From NCBI GenBank assembly GCA_948896235.1, contig CAQUUC010000003.1, positions 124,001 through 188,000 of the forward strand: a DNA stretch of 64,000 nt, written 5' to 3'. The position numbers and the translations under genes were made by a program. How positions within the stretch are numbered: the first letter of the stretch is position 1; every line of letters starts with the position of its first letter. Source of the DNA: an uncultured Clostridia bacterium (GTDB lineage Bacteria > Bacillota > Clostridia > TANB77 > CAG-508). Below, piece by piece: positions 1-8,567 of the stretch. The notes under the pieces are model-generated. The model did not search any database. It saw only the letters and a program-made list of their open reading frames with translations, and was not told the origin of the DNA.

Positions 1-126
1 ATAAATATTTCCTTCTAATCTTTTTATTTCACTATTTTCTATATATCTTTCGATTAGGTTTCCGTTTTCTACTAGCATTATTGTTTTGTTTTCTTCTTTG
101 TCTATATTTATGATTATTTCTTTCAT
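1..126 (-). CDS. rng: Ribonuclease G/E family protein, N-terminus only
   Basis: The first 42 codons of a gene that runs off the left edge. The N-terminus MKEIIINIDKEENKTIML, followed by GNLIERYIE and RLEGNIY, matches the start of the RNase E/G family, where it leads into the S1 domain. Family members cut single-stranded A/U-rich RNA and mature rRNA. The ATG has a purine-rich GAAGGGA about 8 bases upstream. It follows pth by 18 bases on the same strand, so the two are probably co-transcribed. Catalytic residues lie outside the window. A CGG at 64-62 is out of frame and harmless. Confidence 0.8.
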   Translation of the reverse strand, partial: MKEIIINIDKEENKTIMLVENGNLIERYIENSEIKRLEGNIY

Positions 127-144
127 GAGATGTCCCTTCTTTAA

Positions 145-702
145 TTAATTGTATTTATTCATTGCAATGTCAATTCCATTTTTTATAATTTCTTCTATTG
201 CTTCACTTGCTTTTTTTACTCCAGTTTGTAATATTTCATATTCTTCATCTGGAATATGTCCTATTACATAGTTTATAGCATCATTTTTATGCTCTGGTGT
301 TCCAATTCCTATTCTAACTCTTGGAAATTCTTCTGTTCCTAACTCTTGTACAACAGATTTCATCCCATTGTGAGTACCTGCTCCACCTTTTTTTCGTATT
401 TTCATTATTCCCTTTTCTATATCCATATCATCATATATTATAATTATATCTTCTTTTTCTAGTTTGTAGAAATTTGTAAATTCTCGTACTGCAGTACCTG
501 ATAAGTTCATATAAGTTTGTGGTTTTACTAATATAACTTTTTCATTATTAATAGTTCCACTTCCATATATAGAATTGAATTTAGTACGACTCATTTCTAT
601 TTTATATTTGTTTGCTATAATATTTACTGTATCAAATCCCATATTGTGTCTGGTTCTTGCATATTCGTTTTCTGGATTTCCTAGACCAACTATCAAATAC
701 AT
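145..702 (-). CDS. pth: Peptidyl-tRNA hydrolase
   Basis: 185 residues, normal for bacterial Pth, which releases peptides from peptidyl-tRNA that has dropped off ribosomes. The start GLGNPENEYARTRHNMG carries the conserved Asn9 and catalytic His19. PQTYMNLSG, the Asp in YDDMD and GGAGTHNGMKS give the remaining conserved Asn and Asp positions. I start at the internal ATG (702) because AGAGGA lies about 9 bases upstream and homologues begin with (M)xLIVGLGNP; the longer frame from 729 would add nine unconserved residues. If ribosomes of this organism frameshift often, drop-off recycling by Pth would matter, but that is inference. Confidence 0.95.
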   Translation of the reverse strand: MYLIVGLGNPENEYARTRHNMGFDTVNIIANKYKIEMSRTKFNSIYGSGTINNEKVILVKPQTYMNLSGTAVREFTNFYKLEKEDIIIIYDDMDIEKGIMKIRKKGGAGTHNGMKSVVQELGTEEFPRVRIGIGTPEHKNDAINYVIGHIPDEEYEILQTGVKKASEAIEEIIKNGIDIAMNKYN

Positions 703-784
703 ATTCCCACATTCCTCTTTTTGTTTCATTTTCTTATCTATTTTACATTGTTTTTATTAAAATTACAAGTAATAGCTTGTAATT

Positions 785-1276
785 TTACCATTTTCTAATT
801 CCCTCTATGTGTAAGAAACGCATTTTTATATAGTCATAACTAGAAACTCTTCTGCCATAAGAGTCAAATGTGTGTGTTGCGACAAATATATTATCTAAAT
901 TGTTTTCTAATTTTTCTACTATCATTAAACTATGTCCAAAATTTTCACCATTAAATGATAATTGTATAATATCTCCTATTTCTATTTCTTGTATTTTTGC
1001 AAGTTTTGCAAATGGTCCCACTGATTTATTGTTTAATAAGAAGTTATTTAAAAATTCTACTCCTGTCCAAGATGGACTTTTATCATTTGCACTATTATAA
1101 TACCAACCATTTTTATTGTAATTCATTGTTTTACACCCACTAAAAATACACTGTGATACAAAGTTTGTGCAATCTCCTCCAATTGCATCATAGTTATAAT
1201 AGGCCGGATTTCTCTGGTATGCCCACTTTTTTGCATATTCTTTTACCTTTTTTCTATCATATTCTATAATTCTCAT
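785..1276 (-). CDS. Amidase_6-type (putative amidase domain) protein
   Basis: 163 residues resembling the putative amidase domain family (PF12671), NlpC/P60-like Cys-His enzymes often linked to the Firmicute envelope. GGDCTNFVSQ (Cys36) is the expected nucleophile, GHSLMIV the His, and THTFDSYGRR the conserved C-terminal part. No signal peptide or membrane segment is visible, so it would act in the cytoplasm unless exported another way. The ATG at 1276 is chosen over 1291 because GAGGTG sits 7 bases upstream. That Shine-Dalgarno lies inside a terminator hairpin (1286-1316). Substrate unknown. Confidence 0.75.
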   Translation of the reverse strand: MRIIEYDRKKVKEYAKKWAYQRNPAYYNYDAIGGDCTNFVSQCIFSGCKTMNYNKNGWYYNSANDKSPSWTGVEFLNNFLLNNKSVGPFAKLAKIQEIEIGDIIQLSFNGENFGHSLMIVEKLENNLDNIFVATHTFDSYGRRVSSYDYIKMRFLHIEGIRKW

Positions 1277-1285
1277 AAAAAAACA

Positions 1286-1316
1286 CCTCATATTATTTTA
1301 TGAAAATAATATGAGG
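1286..1316 (-). terminator. Terminator hairpin containing the next gene's Shine-Dalgarno
   Basis: A perfect 14-bp stem (arms 1286-1299 and 1303-1316) with a 3-base loop, followed on the minus strand by seven T. It should end the transcript of the pyruvyl transferase gene. The GAGG in its 3' arm is also the Shine-Dalgarno of the amidase-like gene, whose ATG directly follows the U-tract. Confidence 0.85.
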
Positions 1317-1339
1317 TTGTTAGTATGTTTGAAACCTTA

Positions 1340-2404
1340 TTATTTAATGTCTAAATACCATTCGTCAATTTTTAATAACTGATTTTTTGATTCTTCTTTT
1401 ATTTGGCTTATTTTTTCTTTATCTACTTCCTTAAAATCATTTAAATTAATATAAGTATTTTCTTCTAAATTCTCTATATTGGTATATTTTTCTGCTAGCG
1501 ATAAATCTTGTATAACATTATCTATTTTTTTACTATATGATAATATATACATTTTTTGTCCAAGTGCAACAGAAATTATTTTTGCATGAAACCTACAACA
1601 CATCATATATTCCATACTTTTATATATTTTTACAAACTCTTTAATATTACCATCATAATATACCTTTTTTAAACTATGTTTATACTGTTCTGGAATTTGA
1701 CTTTCTATGTATTCTATTGCATTTTCGTCATTTTCTTCTTTACAAAAAGAAAATAAATATACTATTTTTCCTTGTTCTATATATTTTATAATATTATTAA
1801 TCATACATTCTATATATGTATTTTCATATTTCTGTAGATTTTTTCTTATACTCATATCAATAATTGATATTCCTACTGTATTTTTTTGTATATTATCGTC
1901 AATATTTTCTAAATTAAAAATAAGATCGGGCGCATATCTCACTGTTGATATATCTTGAAACAATTTATATGAGTACATATCTCTAAAACAAATATCTTTA
2001 CAATATTTAAACGTATCCTTTGCTAAGTCAAAATATTCTTGTGTTTGATATGGTCCAAAATTTGAACTTACATAAAAAAAAGGAATTTTTTTATTATAGC
2101 ATTTTTTCATAAATTCGTTACATTCATTGTCTAAATTATATACCTTTCCACCTTCCATAAATATAGATCCTCCTACATAAATATAGGCGTCATATTTTTC
2201 TGGTATTCTGCCTGCAAAATTTTCTTCATTATTTTCTATAACTGTAATATTTTTATATTCCTTAAATGCTTTTGCAAATGACATTTCCTTAATTCCAATA
2301 TAGAAATCTATGTCTTTATATTTTTCTAATAAAGTGACAATAAATAAGTCATCTCCTACATTCGCTCTAGCATATGCCATAATAAATACTTTTCTTTTTT
2401 TCAT
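1340..2404 (-). CDS. Polysaccharide pyruvyl transferase family protein
   Basis: 354 residues. The N-terminus VFIMAYARANVGDDLF is the glycine/Asp loop of the polysaccharide pyruvyl transferase family (PF04230, CsaB-like), and YIYVGGSIFMEGG matches its second conserved block. CCRFHAKIISVALGQK is the typical C-terminal RxH block. Such enzymes add pyruvate ketals to cell-wall glycans, or act as related sugar-modifying enzymes. The gene follows a glycosyltransferase-like gene (2558-3793) but a strong terminator separates them. Start ATG 2404 is preceded by a GAGGTGAAGC Shine-Dalgarno. The exact acceptor glycan is unknown. Confidence 0.8.
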   Translation of the reverse strand: MKKRKVFIMAYARANVGDDLFIVTLLEKYKDIDFYIGIKEMSFAKAFKEYKNITVIENNEENFAGRIPEKYDAYIYVGGSIFMEGGKVYNLDNECNEFMKKCYNKKIPFFYVSSNFGPYQTQEYFDLAKDTFKYCKDICFRDMYSYKLFQDISTVRYAPDLIFNLENIDDNIQKNTVGISIIDMSIRKNLQKYENTYIECMINNIIKYIEQGKIVYLFSFCKEENDENAIEYIESQIPEQYKHSLKKVYYDGNIKEFVKIYKSMEYMMCCRFHAKIISVALGQKMYILSYSKKIDNVIQDLSLAEKYTNIENLEENTYINLNDFKEVDKEKISQIKEESKNQLLKIDEWYLDIK

Positions 2405-2497
2405 AGCTTCACCTCGTAATTTTAATGTTTGATTTTATGTTGTATTAATATACATTTTATTTATTATACAATATTTCTACATATTTCGTCAAATACT

Positions 2498-2536
2498 AAA
2501 AAAGAACTGTTCTTTCCTAATAAACAGTTCTTTTTT
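2498..2536 (-). terminator. Bidirectional rho-independent terminator
   Basis: 14-bp perfect inverted repeat (2498-2511 and 2523-2536) with A-run on the left and T-run on the right. It lies just after the stop of the glycosyltransferase-like gene at 2558 and should stop its transcription. Confidence 0.85.
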
Positions 2537-2557
2537 GTGTTTTATATAATTTATTTT

Positions 2558-3793
2558 TTAATTTATAAGACAGTCTTTTAATCTATTCCATACCTCATTT
2601 GTTTTTATATACTCTTTATAATGTTTCGTTACATTTTGATCTGCATCTTCTAAAGCAACAAGTATTTCGTTAAAATCGGCATTATAAAACAATTTATCTA
2701 TTTGTGGAATACTCATTTTTAGTTTTTCTTTTACCTCGATAATGTTTTCTTTATATTTGCATTTATCTTTTATATACATTAGTAGCGGTTTATATTTAAT
2801 CCAACCTAGTGATGCTTGTAAAAATCTATGTTCTATACTTTCCTCATCCACATTAATTTTTCTTAAATTTTTAGGCATCCTATCTCTCATAATTTGAGAA
2901 TACTTCAAAAAACCATCATGAAAATGGTATGTTGGGATTCTTAATACTTTTGTATCTTTTAGTAATGTAGAGAAAAATGTATCTTCTCCTCTTGCCCCTT
3001 TTGGATTATAAAATGCTGGAATTTTATCTAATACTTTTAAATTTAAGCATAGAGTAGATCCTGCTATCCATTTTCCAGTTCCATCATATTCAATTTCATA
3101 TGGACCATTATTTAATATGTCAATTTTTGCATAAGTAACTCCATTGTCCTTTTGAAATCTTTCTTTAATGTTTTTCCAATTAACAATATCATTGCTAATT
3201 CCTTCTATAAACTCCTTAAATGCTTCTTCTGTTATATCATCTCCTACCTGCATATATGGTATTGGAGAAATATATCCACAATGATGTCCAATAGTTATAT
3301 CTGCATTTTCAATATTTTCTATATGATTTCTTATATTATTTTGTTTCAGCCATTCTAAAGTTTTATCTTCATTTTTTAGTACAGCTATCGGATATTCATC
3401 ATCATCCCAAAATAGTAAATAATCCATTTTTCTTTTTAATGCAAAATACATAACGGTATTTCTACCTTTAGCATGTCCATGTCCTAATATTAAATCAACC
3501 TCATCCTTTTTAAAATCGTATCTTGATACTAATATTTTCTTTTCTTCTTCTATATCTTCTGGAGTTATATATTTAATTTTAATATTTTTATATACTTGTG
3601 GTAATATACCATAAAAATCAGTTCTCTTTGTGAATTGGTATTCCATATCATATAGTATAAATATTGTTATGTTTACTTGCTTATCCATATTTTCAACTTG
3701 TTCTACTATATTTTGGTAATATGCATTAATTATTTTACATACATTCGGTCTACCAGTTACAAATCCAATTCCAAATTCGATTGCATCACTCAT
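2558..3793 (-). CDS. GT-A-like glycosyltransferase family protein
   Basis: 411 residues. YLLFWDDDEYP (about residues 125-135) is a DXD-type metal/nucleotide-sugar motif, preceded by GRNTVMYFALKRKMD. GARGEDTFFSTLL and a later HFHDG fit the acceptor/active-site part of GT-A-fold transferases. No membrane segment is visible. With the pyruvyl transferase gene downstream it suggests a small surface-glycan locus. AAAGGAGAATAAGA places the ATG at 3793. The sugar and acceptor cannot be deduced from sequence. Confidence 0.6.
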   Translation of the reverse strand: MSDAIEFGIGFVTGRPNVCKIINAYYQNIVEQVENMDKQVNITIFILYDMEYQFTKRTDFYGILPQVYKNIKIKYITPEDIEEEKKILVSRYDFKKDEVDLILGHGHAKGRNTVMYFALKRKMDYLLFWDDDEYPIAVLKNEDKTLEWLKQNNIRNHIENIENADITIGHHCGYISPIPYMQVGDDITEEAFKEFIEGISNDIVNWKNIKERFQKDNGVTYAKIDILNNGPYEIEYDGTGKWIAGSTLCLNLKVLDKIPAFYNPKGARGEDTFFSTLLKDTKVLRIPTYHFHDGFLKYSQIMRDRMPKNLRKINVDEESIEHRFLQASLGWIKYKPLLMYIKDKCKYKENIIEVKEKLKMSIPQIDKLFYNADFNEILVALEDADQNVTKHYKEYIKTNEVWNRLKDCLIN

Positions 3794-3937
3794 TCTTATT
3801 CTCCTTTGTTTTAAACAATATAACCAACAAATTCCTTATTTAATATTTTAAAAATTTATTGGTAATACCTTTTTATTATATCACATTTCTACATTTACAG
3901 TCAAATATTGATATATTAAGAATTTATTAACGACTTT

Positions 3938-5500
3938 CTAATGTTTAGCTATTTCTATGTTGCAATTTCTTCCTTTTACTTGTTTTGCTTGCATTCCGTT
4001 GATTATGTCTTCCACATATTCGCCTGGTACTTCCACAAAAGAAAATTTGTCTAATATATTAATCTTTCCTATTTTATCTCCACTTATTCCACAATTTGCT
4101 GCAATACTTCCTACAATGTCTTTTACTTTTATATTATCCTTTTTTCCTAAATTAAAAAATAGTTTTACAATTTCGCCATTTTTTACATTTATTTTTATTT
4201 CATTTTTAATATCATCTTTTGGCTTGTTTTTACCACAGACTATTGTTAATAATGCTTTTACAATATCTTCTGTATTATTTCGCTCTTTTAATTCGTCTAA
4301 TATGTTTTGATATTCAAATTCATTTTTATCTATCACACTCTTGATTTTTTCTATTGTAACCTTATTTCTAATTTTGTTAATTTCTGCAAGTGTTGGTATA
4401 CTTCCTTCTTTAATTTTTGCATTACTATATCTTTTTATACTTTGAAGCTTGCTTTTTTCTTTTCCAACTACAAATGTAACAGCTTTTCCAGTATTTCCAT
4501 TTCTTCCTGTTCTTCCAATTCTATGAACATAGTATTCCTCCTCTTGTGGCACATCATAGTTTAAAACAAACTCCACATCTTGTATATCTATTCCTCTTGC
4601 TACCACATCTGTTGCAACTAGTATTTGAAACTCTCCATTTCTCATACGTTTCATAATTCTTTCTCTTCCACTTTGTTTAATATCTCCATGTAGTGCTTCT
4701 GCTTTAAAATGGTTTTGTTTTAAGACTTCAATTAAATCGTCTACTCTTTTTTTAGTATTACAAAATACAATTGCTTTTTGTGGGCGATAGACTTCTATTA
4801 ATCTCATTAATGCTTCACTTTTCATTGCTTCTTTAACTTGAATTGATATCTGCTCAATTTCATTTACTGTTAATTCTTCTGCTTGTATTTTAACCTTTTT
4901 TGGATTTTGTAAATATTTTTTAGTAATCTCCATAATTCTTTTGTTCATAGTTGCTGAAAATAATACTGTTTGTCTCCCACTTGGTACATCTTTTAGGATT
5001 GTTTCAATATCTTCTTCAAACCCCATGTTTAGCATTTCGTCAGCTTCATCAAGTACACACATTTTTACATTATCTAATTTTAATGTTTTTCTTCTCATAT
5101 GATCCATTATTCTACCAGGAGTTCCAATTACAATTTGAACTCCTTTTTTTAGCATTTTAATTTGTGTTTCAATAGATTGTCCCCCATAAATCGCAATTGT
5201 CTTTATTCCTTCTTGATATTTTAGAAATTTTCTTACTTCATCTGCTACTTGTACTGCAAGTTCTCTTGTTGGGCAAAGCACTATTGCTTGTACCTTTTTA
5301 TTTGTAGCGTCTATTTTTTCTATCATTGGTAAACTATAAGAAGCTGTTTTTCCTGTTCCTGTCTTAGATTGACCTATAAAATCTTTTCCTTCTAATACAA
5401 CTGGAATTGCTTGTTCTTGTATTGGCGTTGGATTAACATATCCTGCATCTTTTAATGCTCTTTTGGTTTTTTCATTTAAGTTTAATTCTTCAAATGTCAT
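3938..5500 (-). CDS. DEAD-box RNA helicase with DbpA-type RNA-binding domain
   Basis: 520 residues. Q motif NPTPIQEQAIP, Walker A SKTGTGKT, DEAD box VLDEADEML, SAT motif LFSATM and HRIGRTGRNG are all present, in the usual order for an ATP-dependent RNA helicase of the DeaD/CshA/DbpA group. The C-terminal ~75 residues (LFFNLGKKDNI, then FSFVEVPGEYVEDII) match the DbpA-type RNA-recognition fold that binds structured rRNA. It likely acts in ribosome assembly or mRNA decay. A Shine-Dalgarno GGAGAAGAAAA precedes ATG 5500. The gene stands alone behind a terminator-like hairpin. Confidence 0.93.
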   Translation of the reverse strand: MTFEELNLNEKTKRALKDAGYVNPTPIQEQAIPVVLEGKDFIGQSKTGTGKTASYSLPMIEKIDATNKKVQAIVLCPTRELAVQVADEVRKFLKYQEGIKTIAIYGGQSIETQIKMLKKGVQIVIGTPGRIMDHMRRKTLKLDNVKMCVLDEADEMLNMGFEEDIETILKDVPSGRQTVLFSATMNKRIMEITKKYLQNPKKVKIQAEELTVNEIEQISIQVKEAMKSEALMRLIEVYRPQKAIVFCNTKKRVDDLIEVLKQNHFKAEALHGDIKQSGRERIMKRMRNGEFQILVATDVVARGIDIQDVEFVLNYDVPQEEEYYVHRIGRTGRNGNTGKAVTFVVGKEKSKLQSIKRYSNAKIKEGSIPTLAEINKIRNKVTIEKIKSVIDKNEFEYQNILDELKERNNTEDIVKALLTIVCGKNKPKDDIKNEIKINVKNGEIVKLFFNLGKKDNIKVKDIVGSIAANCGISGDKIGKINILDKFSFVEVPGEYVEDIINGMQAKQVKGRNCNIEIAKH

Positions 5501-5532
5501 TTTTCTTCTCCTTTATTTTAATTTATAAGCGC

Positions 5533-5571
5533 AAAAAAGCCAAGAAACAAATATAAAAAACTTGTTTCTTG
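5533..5571 (-). terminator. Hairpin with U-tract between vanY-like gene and helicase
   Basis: 10-bp stem (5541-5550 with 5562-5571), then GGCTTTTTTG on the minus strand. It can end the transcript of the upstream carboxypeptidase gene, or act as an attenuator in the helicase leader. Confidence 0.6.
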
Positions 5572-5688
5572 ACCAAACGACATTTTATATAATCGACATA
5601 TTATATATTAAAAACAAATTTTATATACTAATTTCCTTTTTTTCTTCACGTCTTGCCATTATATCATAATTTGTTTTTATTTGCAAAT

Positions 5689-6477
5689 TTATACTGATTC
5701 TGCTCCTTTTAGATAGTCAATATATTCTTCTAAACAATATCCTTTTTCCTTCATTACTTTTGCGTGTTCTTCTCCTACATATCTCCAATGCCAAGATTCA
5801 TATGTAATCTTTGTAATGTCTTGCTTGTCCTTTGGATAGCGCAGAATAAATCCATAATCTTGTGCATTTTTCTGTAGCCACGTAAATGCTTTTGTATTTT
5901 CAAATTCATTTGTAACTGTATTAAAATCTGCAGCAAGAGCAAGATTGTGTTCACTCATTTCTGGTCTTTGTACTAATGTTTGAGCAAGTCTTTCTGCTTC
6001 TTCTTGTCCTTTTCCTTGGTTTTTATATGACGTAACTTTTCTATTAAATAATTCTTCTTGTTTTTCATAACTTCTATAAGCTGATTGAACCCAAATTCCT
6101 GTAATTTTATCTTTATGCATTGCATTTATCATATTTCTTAAATACTTTATCGCTCTTTTATCAAACATAATTCCATCAGCATATTCTTCTAGTTCTGGCA
6201 CATATGTCCTATCTACTGAATTATCATTATTTACTAATTTTAAATTCCATTCATTTAATACACTGTTTTCTGGAATAGTAGATACTTGAGTTGCTTGATT
6301 TTCATCTACAACATTTGATATTTGATTTTTAGAATCTTCTTGGTTGTCCACTTTTTTTGTAAATAATGTAATTAAAAGAGCTATAAGTCCCCATAATATT
6401 CCAATTACTAGCGACAAAGCTATAATTATAATAAGTATTCCTTTTATAAATTTCATTTTATCTTTTATAACTAACAT
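5689..6477 (-). CDS. VanY-type D-alanyl-D-alanine carboxypeptidase
   Basis: 262 residues. One N-terminal membrane segment (IKGILIIIIALSLVIGILWG) anchors it with the enzyme outside. The LAS-family metallopeptidase motifs are clear: SAYRSYEKQEELF, SEHNLALAADFN (His and Asp zinc ligands) and ESWHWRYVG (third ligand). It trims the terminal D-Ala from peptidoglycan stem peptides. The segment between anchor and enzyme is Asn/Gln-rich linker. ATG 6477 is preceded by AGAAGAGA; the alternative ATG seven codons later has no ribosome site. No vancomycin-resistance cluster is nearby, so a housekeeping wall role is more likely. Confidence 0.88.
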   Translation of the reverse strand: MLVIKDKMKFIKGILIIIIALSLVIGILWGLIALLITLFTKKVDNQEDSKNQISNVVDENQATQVSTIPENSVLNEWNLKLVNNDNSVDRTYVPELEEYADGIMFDKRAIKYLRNMINAMHKDKITGIWVQSAYRSYEKQEELFNRKVTSYKNQGKGQEEAERLAQTLVQRPEMSEHNLALAADFNTVTNEFENTKAFTWLQKNAQDYGFILRYPKDKQDITKITYESWHWRYVGEEHAKVMKEKGYCLEEYIDYLKGAESV

Positions 6478-6581
6478 AAGACATCTCTTCTTTCGTCTTT
6501 ATTCATTTATATTTTATTGTTTTTTATAGTCAAAGTCAATGTGTTTTTAATAATTACCAAATATTTAATTAATTCTTAATA

Positions 6582-7238
6582 TTACAGTTTTCTTGCAATT
6601 AAAGCTTTTATTTTTATTCCTTGCTCACTAAACATCTTTTCATGTTCTGTTTCAATATTATCTTCTATATTTTCACTATGTAAATCGTATGTTTTCCATA
6701 TTATTTCAAATCCTGTACTTTCAAAGTAATTTAGACTATGACTAAATAGATTATCATCATCTGTCTTAAATCTAATTTCTCCTCCATCTATTAAGAAAGT
6801 TTTATATAACTCTAATTGCTTTGGATGTGTTAATCTTTTTTTATGATGTTTTCCTCTTGGCCATGGATTACAAAAGTTAATATATATACGTTCTACTTTA
6901 TCTTTTTCATCCATCATATTTAAAATTTGTTCAATATTACATCTTGTTAAAATTACATTATCTATTTCTCTATTCTCCCTAGAATATACCTCTTCTACAT
7001 TTCTTTTTGCAAGGCCTAACATTGTATCAATTAAATCTACTCCTATAAAATTAGTATTTGGATTTTTAAACGCAAGGTTTGCTATAAACTGCCCTTTTCC
7101 ACATCCAAGTTCTAAATGCATAGGTCTTTCCACTTTAAAAGCACTTTTCCACTTTCCTTTATTTTCCTCTGGATTATCTATATAAAATTTTGCTTCTTCT
7201 AATTCAATTTCTGTCCAACTTCTTTTTCTAATTCGCAT
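6582..7238 (-). CDS. trmB: tRNA (guanine-N7-)-methyltransferase
   Basis: 218 residues, typical TrmB size. MHLELGCGKGQFI is the SAM-binding motif I; INFCNPWPRGKHHKKRL is the family signature (consensus FPDPWPKxRHxKRR, here with Asn in place of Asp), and FKTDDDNLF contributes to tRNA binding. It makes m7G46 in tRNA. ATG 7238 has AAGGGG 9 bases upstream; a longer frame to 7277 lacks a ribosome site and support in the family. It stands apart from its neighbours, with the toxin-antitoxin-like locus directly upstream. Confidence 0.93.
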   Translation of the reverse strand: MRIRKRSWTEIELEEAKFYIDNPEENKGKWKSAFKVERPMHLELGCGKGQFIANLAFKNPNTNFIGVDLIDTMLGLAKRNVEEVYSRENREIDNVILTRCNIEQILNMMDEKDKVERIYINFCNPWPRGKHHKKRLTHPKQLELYKTFLIDGGEIRFKTDDDNLFSHSLNYFESTGFEIIWKTYDLHSENIEDNIETEHEKMFSEQGIKIKALIARKL

Positions 7239-7348
7239 ATTTTTATTCCCCTTGTTACTCTCTTTTTTCAACATCATTTTATCATACTTTTATATTTATT
7301 TCTATTGTTAATTATAAAATATTACTATATGCTATTTTTAATTCCACA

Positions 7349-7498
7349 ATGGAAGGAGGTGTGGAAAGGAATACAAATGACCTTATTGCCCTTTTAGTAA
7401 TTCTAGTAATAGTATTAACACGACAAAAACTAGTACAAAAGTATATAGCAAAAACCAGAGTTTTAAGTGAACTCTGGTTTTTTATAGTGTTTTATTGA
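7349..7498 (+). CDS. Possible small membrane toxin (type I TA)
   Basis: A 49-codon frame with one hydrophobic helix (LIALLVILVIVL) followed by a basic stretch (TRQKLVQKYIAKTR), the layout of type I toxins such as Fst, TxpA and holin-like peptides. No sequence-level match is claimed. The start is uncertain: ATG 7349 has no Shine-Dalgarno, and a strong GGAAGGAGG at 7351-7359 lies inside the frame, with an ATG in another frame at 7377. The terminator hairpin 7451-7481 overlaps the 3' codons, so translation may end differently. The antisense RNA and shared direct repeats next to it are the main support. Confidence 0.4.
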   Translation: MEGGVERNTNDLIALLVILVIVLTRQKLVQKYIAKTRVLSELWFFIVFY

Positions 7499-7517
7499 AC
7501 ACAAATGACCTTATTGC
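7373..7517. repeat. Direct repeat pair flanking a shared terminator
   Basis: A 17-base identical repeat at 7373-7389 and 7501-7517, each followed by a shorter repeat AACACGAC (7417-7424 and 7522-7529). One copy lies in the plus-strand toxin transcript, the other in the minus-strand RNA, so the two RNAs are complementary at the repeats. This is the DRa/DRb logic of the enterococcal par locus. Confidence 0.7.
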
Positions 7518-7542
7518 TGTAAACACGACTCTCACAGCTGTT
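7446..7542 (-). ncRNA. Candidate antisense antitoxin RNA
   Basis: About 97 nt predicted from a strong minus-strand promoter (7549-7577) to the bidirectional terminator 7451-7481. It contains complements of both direct repeats found in the plus-strand transcript and no convincing ORF. It would pair with the toxin mRNA at the repeats and at the shared terminator stem. The start point is estimated from the -10 box. Confidence 0.55.
7451..7481. terminator. Bidirectional terminator of the TA-like locus
   Basis: 12-bp stem (7451-7462 with 7470-7481) with T-runs following on both strands. Convergent transcripts would both end here. Confidence 0.8.
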
Positions 7543-7548
7543 ATATAT

Positions 7549-7577
7549 ATGTTACTATATATTACTTTAAGTGTCAA
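7549..7577 (-). promoter_or_regulatory. Sigma-A promoter for the antisense RNA
   Basis: Minus strand: TTGACA (7577-7572), 17-base spacer, TAACAT (7554-7549). The -35 is a perfect consensus. Confidence 0.75.
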
Positions 7578-7623
7578 ATAGTTTATAGAATGTTTTTCTA
7601 GTGCTGGTAGCATTAATATATCC

Positions 7624-8445
7624 TTATGCACTCTTTAATTCAAGTCTTAATTTATCAGCAATCATTGCGATAAATTCACTATTGGTTGGTTTTCCTTTAA
7701 CCGCAGATACTGTGTATCCAAAGATATTTTCTACTGCTTCAGCTTGTCCTCTTCCCCAAGCAACTTCTATTGCATGACGAATTGCTCTTTCTACTCTTGA
7801 TGGAGTAGTTCCATATTTTTCTGCTATTTCTGGGTATAATTGTTTTGTTATTTGATTTATTACATCTATATCATTTACTACTAACATTATTGCTTCTCTT
7901 AAATATTGATATCCTTTTATATGTGCTGGAACTCCTACTTCGTGAATTACATTTGTTACTAATGCTTCTAAATTTTCTTGGTTCTTTTTACCTTCCTCTG
8001 GTATTTCTATGTATGGTGCTTTAATTTCTCTTGACATCATTGTTGCATTTTTAAATTGTGATGGTTGATAATTTTTTAAATCTTTTATTCTTTTTAGTAA
8101 TAACTTAATGTCGAATGGTTTTACTACATAGTATTCTGCCCCTAAATCTAAAGCTCTTTGCGTTATTTTGTCTTGTCCTACTGCTGATAGCATAATGCAT
8201 AGTGGTGGTTTCTTAGAAAGTGATGTTGCTATTTTTTCTAACACTCCTATTCCATCTAAATGTGGCATAATTACATCTAGTAGTGCAATATCAGGTTGTT
8301 TGTTAGATAGAATTTCAAATGCTTCATTACCATCTCTTGCTATACCTATAACTTCCATGTCTTCTTCTTGTTCAACATATCCTGCCAAATTGTTAGCAAA
8401 TTCACCATTATCATCTGCTATTAGTACTGTAATCTTGTCTTTCAC
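7624..8445 (-). CDS. spo0A: Sporulation master response regulator Spo0A
   Basis: 273 residues with a GTG start preceded by TAGGAGG at ideal spacing. The receiver domain shows the acidic pocket IADDNGEF, phospho-acceptor Asp in [11 protein letters not shown] and the VVKPFD lysine. The C-terminal Spo0A domain has [16 protein letters not shown] and a final recognition region ending [17 protein letters not shown], matching the DNA-binding sigma-interacting part that reads 0A boxes. It controls entry into sporulation and marks the organism as an endospore former or a recent descendant of one. It is not next to spoIVB, its usual neighbour in Bacillus and many clostridia; here it sits between trmB and a YigZ-family gene. 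Confidence 0.96.
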   Translation of the reverse strand: MKDKITVLIADDNGEFANNLAGYVEQEEDMEVIGIARDGNEAFEILSNKQPDIALLDVIMPHLDGIGVLEKIATSLSKKPPLCIMLSAVGQDKITQRALDLGAEYYVVKPFDIKLLLKRIKDLKNYQPSQFKNATMMSREIKAPYIEIPEEGKKNQENLEALVTNVIHEVGVPAHIKGYQYLREAIMLVVNDIDVINQITKQLYPEIAEKYGTTPSRVERAIRHAIEVAWGRGQAEAVENIFGYTVSAVKGKPTNSEFIAMIADKLRLELKSA

Positions 8446-8567
8446 TTTAATTTCCTCCTAAGTTTTTAAAATTATTTGTAAAAATTTTACATTTGCGATT
8501 ATATTATGTTTTAAAATTAAATGCAATACTTTTCTGGAAATTTTTTCAAATTTTTTCTCGTAACTGC

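Noticed and set aside
7373..7394. Six-codon ORF at ATG 7377 as the toxin
   Set aside because: Too short and not hydrophobic; it may be a leader, but the longer frame fits a membrane peptide better.
8160..8461. Long plus-strand ORF opposite spo0A
   Set aside because: Shadow of the minus-strand gene; no ribosome site and low-complexity Ser/Ile composition.
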